35,850 nt of DNA from Edaphobacter aggregans DSM 19364. GTDB lineage: Bacteria; Acidobacteriota; Terriglobia; Terriglobales; Acidobacteriaceae. The stretch is taken from the NCBI RefSeq assembly GCF_000745965.1, contig NZ_JQKI01000061.1:1-35850 (forward strand). The letters run 5' to 3'. Of this stretch, positions 33,052 through 35,850 are shown piece by piece. Each line of letters starts with the position of its first letter. The first letter of the stretch is position 1. A program made the position numbers and the translations under genes. The notes under the pieces were generated by a model. The model saw nothing but the letters and a program-made list of their open reading frames with translations, was not told the DNA's origin and searched no databases.

Positions 33052-34713
33052 CTAACTCGGCGGGGGAGTAAAGTCCTGGCGAAAACGCTCTTTTCCAACT
33101 TTTTCGATTTGGCTTAGACTCCCTGAGTCGCCAGCAGCTTGGAAGCTGCTCCACAGAGCTTGCAATTCAGCTTCGGTCGCTTTCGCGACGACAAGTGGCA
33201 AGTATTTTGTAGCTTCGTAAGCCCGCCCGGCTCGAGCGAGGACAACAGCGTACGCAACTTTCGCACTGGTGGAGTCCGGTTGCAGTAGCATAATCGCCTG
33301 AGCTAGATCCATCGCATCCTGATTGTCATGACGGTCGAGGAGCCCGTAGACGGCTCCCCACAATGGAGAAACATTGGATGGCGAGAACTCAAGGGCCTTC
33401 CGAAATCCATCGGTCTCTTCGTTCCTCAGCTTAGTAACGATTTTGGGATCCATATTTTGCCTCTCTTCAAGAGTTACTAGCCGCTGAAGGAAAACTGCAC
33501 GCTGCTCATAGAGCCCACCGTTTTCCGGCGCCTCTCGAATGGCCTTATCGAGAAGATCAATGGCACGCTTCTCAAGGTCAGTCGCTTTACTCAAATCTTC
33601 CAGGGAGTTCAGTTCCAGATCCGCTAGTCGATCTAGGGATCTCGCCAACTGAATCGTATAGTTCGAGTTTGACGGACTCTCCGCCAACAGATCCTCCAAT
33701 TGCTCTTTTGCTTTGTCCAACTGCAACCGTCTCCGGATTGCCTCTGTTTTTGACGTTGTCGGCTCTTTGGGAATTGCGTTCATCAGCGAAACCGCCTCGG
33801 TGACCTTCGCTAGTTGGGAAGGAACCGCAGTGTTTGAACTGGCTGGCTTCTTGGATATCATTGCGGTTATCTCTTTCTGGTGCTTTGCGACATCTCGAGA
33901 CCAGCGCGCCAGGCAAAGAGCCTCCGGTGCGCGACCCTGATAATCGTAGGCCAGGCTCAGATAATAGGAGGGCTTCCAGTTACGGGGATCATAAATCGTC
34001 CAATTCCTGAAAATTTCTTCCGCACGGTCATACTGGCGCTGCTGCAGAAACGAGCGTCCCAGTAATTCTGGATTTTCGTCGGCAAGCATCTTCTCAGTCG
34101 CCCCGCGAATCAAGACAGCTCCGTCACTTTGTCCTGGATCAGTCACTTCCCAATATTTTGCGACGTCGTGTCCATTCATCCTCAGTCTCACCACAATCAG
34201 GTCTCCGATTGAGTTGATGTCTCCGCTGATCGTCCACTCCCGATTGCGGATCCAGTTGTAGATCTTGATAATGGTATCGATTGAAACCCCCTTCACCTCG
34301 ATCCCGTAGGAGCTTTGAACCGGAACTTTGATGGACTGTTCGAGCGCGATGGATTGTGTGCCCGTTATGTCGTAGAGATAGTATTCGGCCCCATGGAATT
34401 GCGAACCGAGCGCCGCGTGCTGGTTCAGGGTGTCCACAAAGATATTCGAAGCGTTCTTGCCGGACATCGACAACCGCTTGGCCACTTCTGGCGACACCTC
34501 GAACTCTTGTACGACCGCCAAACACTGCGGGAAGCATATCCTTTGCACAAACGCAACCAGCATAGTGACGACAATGGCCGCGATTGGAGTGTAGATAGCT
34601 AGTTTGACGGCGGTGGCGAAGATCTCACTGATTAGGCGGTTCAGTACAAACGGCTGCGCCGGATTTTGGGAAGTACGCCGTCCAGTAGCGGGTCGTCGCT
34701 TAGTGGCTATCAT
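33052..34713 (-). CDS. Membrane-anchored TPR-repeat protein
   Basis: From ATG 34713 the product is 553 residues. It starts with a basic cytoplasmic stretch (MIATKRRPATGRRTSQ), then one membrane helix 'LAIYTPIAAIVVTMLVAFVQ' (about 37-56), so the bulk is outside the membrane or in the periplasm. Residues about 60-200 are a mixed alpha/beta domain with 'GIEVKGVSIDTIIKIYNWI'. From about 210 there are TPR-like helical hairpins ('QYDRAEEIFRNWTIYDPRNW', 'AKEQLEDLLAESPSNSNYT', 'ALEFSPSNVSPLWGAVYGLL'). The frame is open to 34902, but the extension is in a region overlapping RND debris and looks spurious. TPR proteins assemble complexes; the partner is unknown. The SD is weak. Confidence 0.75.
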   Translation of the reverse strand: MIATKRRPATGRRTSQNPAQPFVLNRLISEIFATAVKLAIYTPIAAIVVTMLVAFVQRICFPQCLAVVQEFEVSPEVAKRLSMSGKNASNIFVDTLNQHAALGSQFHGAEYYLYDITGTQSIALEQSIKVPVQSSYGIEVKGVSIDTIIKIYNWIRNREWTISGDINSIGDLIVVRLRMNGHDVAKYWEVTDPGQSDGAVLIRGATEKMLADENPELLGRSFLQQRQYDRAEEIFRNWTIYDPRNWKPSYYLSLAYDYQGRAPEALCLARWSRDVAKHQKEITAMISKKPASSNTAVPSQLAKVTEAVSLMNAIPKEPTTSKTEAIRRRLQLDKAKEQLEDLLAESPSNSNYTIQLARSLDRLADLELNSLEDLSKATDLEKRAIDLLDKAIREAPENGGLYEQRAVFLQRLVTLEERQNMDPKIVTKLRNEETDGFRKALEFSPSNVSPLWGAVYGLLDRHDNQDAMDLAQAIMLLQPDSTSAKVAYAVVLARAGRAYEATKYLPLVVAKATEAELQALWSSFQAAGDSGSLSQIEKVGKERFRQDFTPPPS

Positions 34714-34950
34714 GTCTGGCCTCTGCTTTCCCGAGTGATGATGAATGAGAGAAAATGGCACACTCGCCAGGCCGGCCGAGCGGAGGACTGAATTGAATCG
34801 ATTGGTTCTCCATGATCGTCGCGCCATTTTCTGAAGTGTCTGTTTTCGACTGCCTTCACTCTCTAATGCGGAAACAAACCTCAAAAGGGACAACCTTTTC
34901 AAAGTTTCGGCGTAGTCCCTATGACTGGAAAACGCCGTGGATCAGCCAAC

Positions 34951-35521
34951 GAAGGATCAGCGTCGAAGTCAATGTTCGGGGGCGTGACCTCGCTGGCTTT
35001 GTGGCAGAGGCTCAGAAGAAAGTCGACGATGCCGTTCACATTCCAAGTGGATATCAACTGGAGTGGGGCGGCCAGTTCGAGCAGCTTGAGAGCGCGAGTC
35101 AACGGTTGATGATCGTCGTACCGGTTGCTCTCACGCTGATCTTCGTCCTTCTCTATATCAACTTCCAAGCCGTAATGCCTGCGCTCTTGATCTTCCTGAA
35201 CATTCCTCTGGCCGCTACGGGAGGCATCGTTGCGCTCCTCCTCCGAGGCATGCCTTTCAGTATCTCGGCTGGAGTCGGCTTCATCGCACTCTTTGGTGTC
35301 GCCGTTCTCATCGGTTGCGCGCTGTCCTGACAACAGCGCTCGTCGCCAGTCTCGGCTTCATCCCAATGGCAATCTCTCAAGGTGCCGGAGCTGAAGTGCA
35401 ACGTCCCCTAGCGACTGTTGTTATCGGCGGCCTGATAACCTCCACCTTGCTGACATTGCTGGTTCTTCCAACCCTCTACAGATGGATGGAGGAGTGGACG
35501 GGAAGAAGATCAGGCAATTGA
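34951..35521 (+). pseudogene. Broken CzcA/CusA-type heavy-metal RND efflux gene, 3' part
   Basis: The first frame (to 35330) reads RRISVEVNVRGRDLAGFVAE, then 'PSGYQLEWGGQFEQLESASQ', RLMIVVPVALTLIFVLLY and 'SISAGVGFIALFGVAVLIG', which is the distal half of an RND heavy-metal pump. It then breaks. A +1 frame (35315-35521) resumes with LRAVLTTALVASLGFIPMA and 'QRPLATVVIGGLITSTLLTL' to 'LPTLYRWMEEW'. Intact CzcA has about 30 more residues between these pieces, so roughly 100 bases appear deleted. The N-terminal two thirds are also missing. The gene is dead. The copper versus zinc/cobalt subclass cannot be told. Confidence 0.8.
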
Positions 35522-35850
35522 AGATCGGTTGTGAGATTAGTTCTCATAAAAGCGCATTTCGCGGGCCAGTTCTCAGAAGGTCAGCAACTCGGTAGTTGCA
35601 CTGACGATGAGATGGGTCCGCGCATAGAGTTTCGTAACAGTCCCCCACCGGTGTTTCCGACCCGCGATAGATGAAACGTGCAAGGGAGTTGGTGTAGAGT
35701 GTTTTCGCGTCGTGGGCATAGAGGTCGGTATGAGATTGGTGCGCATCAGCCCGTGTAACAGTCGGACCCGGAACCCCTTGAGCACCCCGGATTGTCGCCA
35801 CGGGCGGTTTACCGCCCCGGAGCACGCTTTCTAGATTTCTTCAATCGGGG
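35522..35850. other. Right-end non-coding stretch with possible insertion-sequence terminal motifs
   Basis: AGTTCTCA occurs at 35539-35546 and again at 35568-35575 (AGTTCTCATAA, AGTTCTCAGAA), 29 bases apart. It flanks AAAAGCGCATTTCGCGGGCC, a layout like the multiple terminal repeats of IS21-type elements. GGGCGGTTTACCGCCC at about 35803-35818 is a 7-bp hairpin that could be a terminator. A 93-codon minus ORF across the region lacks an SD and motifs and is not called. Confidence 0.35.

Noticed and set aside
34714..34902. 63-residue N-terminal extension of the TPR protein
   Set aside because: It lacks an SD and is in a frame over unrelated sequence; MIATKRR at 34713 precedes the membrane helix properly.
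1..35850. CRISPR arrays, tRNA or rRNA genes
   Set aside because: No regularly spaced repeats, cloverleaf sequences or rRNA-like conserved blocks were seen on either strand by eye.

Overview
The window looks like chromosomal DNA of a soil acidobacterium (Terriglobia-like; taxon inferred). The main clues are a 1215-residue Oar-type TonB receptor with an N-terminal carboxypeptidase-regulatory-like domain, a second small secreted protein with the same kind of domain, B12-dependent ribonucleotide reductase debris, and moderately GC-rich coding DNA. I saw no rRNA, tRNA or CRISPR array.

Region 1 (1-14.2 kb) is a carbohydrate-use locus. After the 5' end of an IS630-like transposase at the left edge, a minus-strand operon (3611 down to 428) encodes an FAD oxidoreductase, a phosphotriesterase-family metal hydrolase and an SDR, joined by two ATGA overlaps. 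A divergent plus-strand operon (3777-6611) encodes a SIS-domain sugar-phosphate protein, a ROK kinase and a RhaT-family transporter. A DeoR-type regulator follows on the minus strand, then an Oar-type outer-membrane receptor and an exported (alpha/alpha)6-type glycosidase. A 20-base motif, AACRCGCAATWWWSTTGACT, occurs in the divergent promoter (3656) and again between deoR and the receptor gene (7644), with a looser copy at 7734. I infer that one DeoR regulon takes a glycan from the outer membrane through the periplasm to the cytoplasm. The sugar is unknown.

Region 2 (14.2-17 kb) is mostly non-coding or degraded, with an NmrA-like oxidoreductase and a 57-residue charged protein. Region 3 (17-22.4 kb) is a minus-strand operon of DUF2760 followed by two divergent Hsp70 proteins, with no DnaJ or GrpE nearby.

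Region 4 (22.4-28 kb) is a patchwork of debris and orphans: a NrdJ fragment, an intact UvrD-like helicase, a possible C39-like cysteine-peptidase-fold protein, a ketosynthase III fragment abutting a frameshifted secreted protein, an IS66 transposase fragment, and a short ORF overlapping a lipoprotein gene. Region 5 (28-32.6 kb) holds a very large GH13 alpha-amylase-family protein and a small ABM-like protein. Region 6 (33-35.85 kb) has a membrane-anchored TPR protein and a doubly broken CzcA/CusA-type RND remnant, ending in what may be insertion-sequence terminal repeats.
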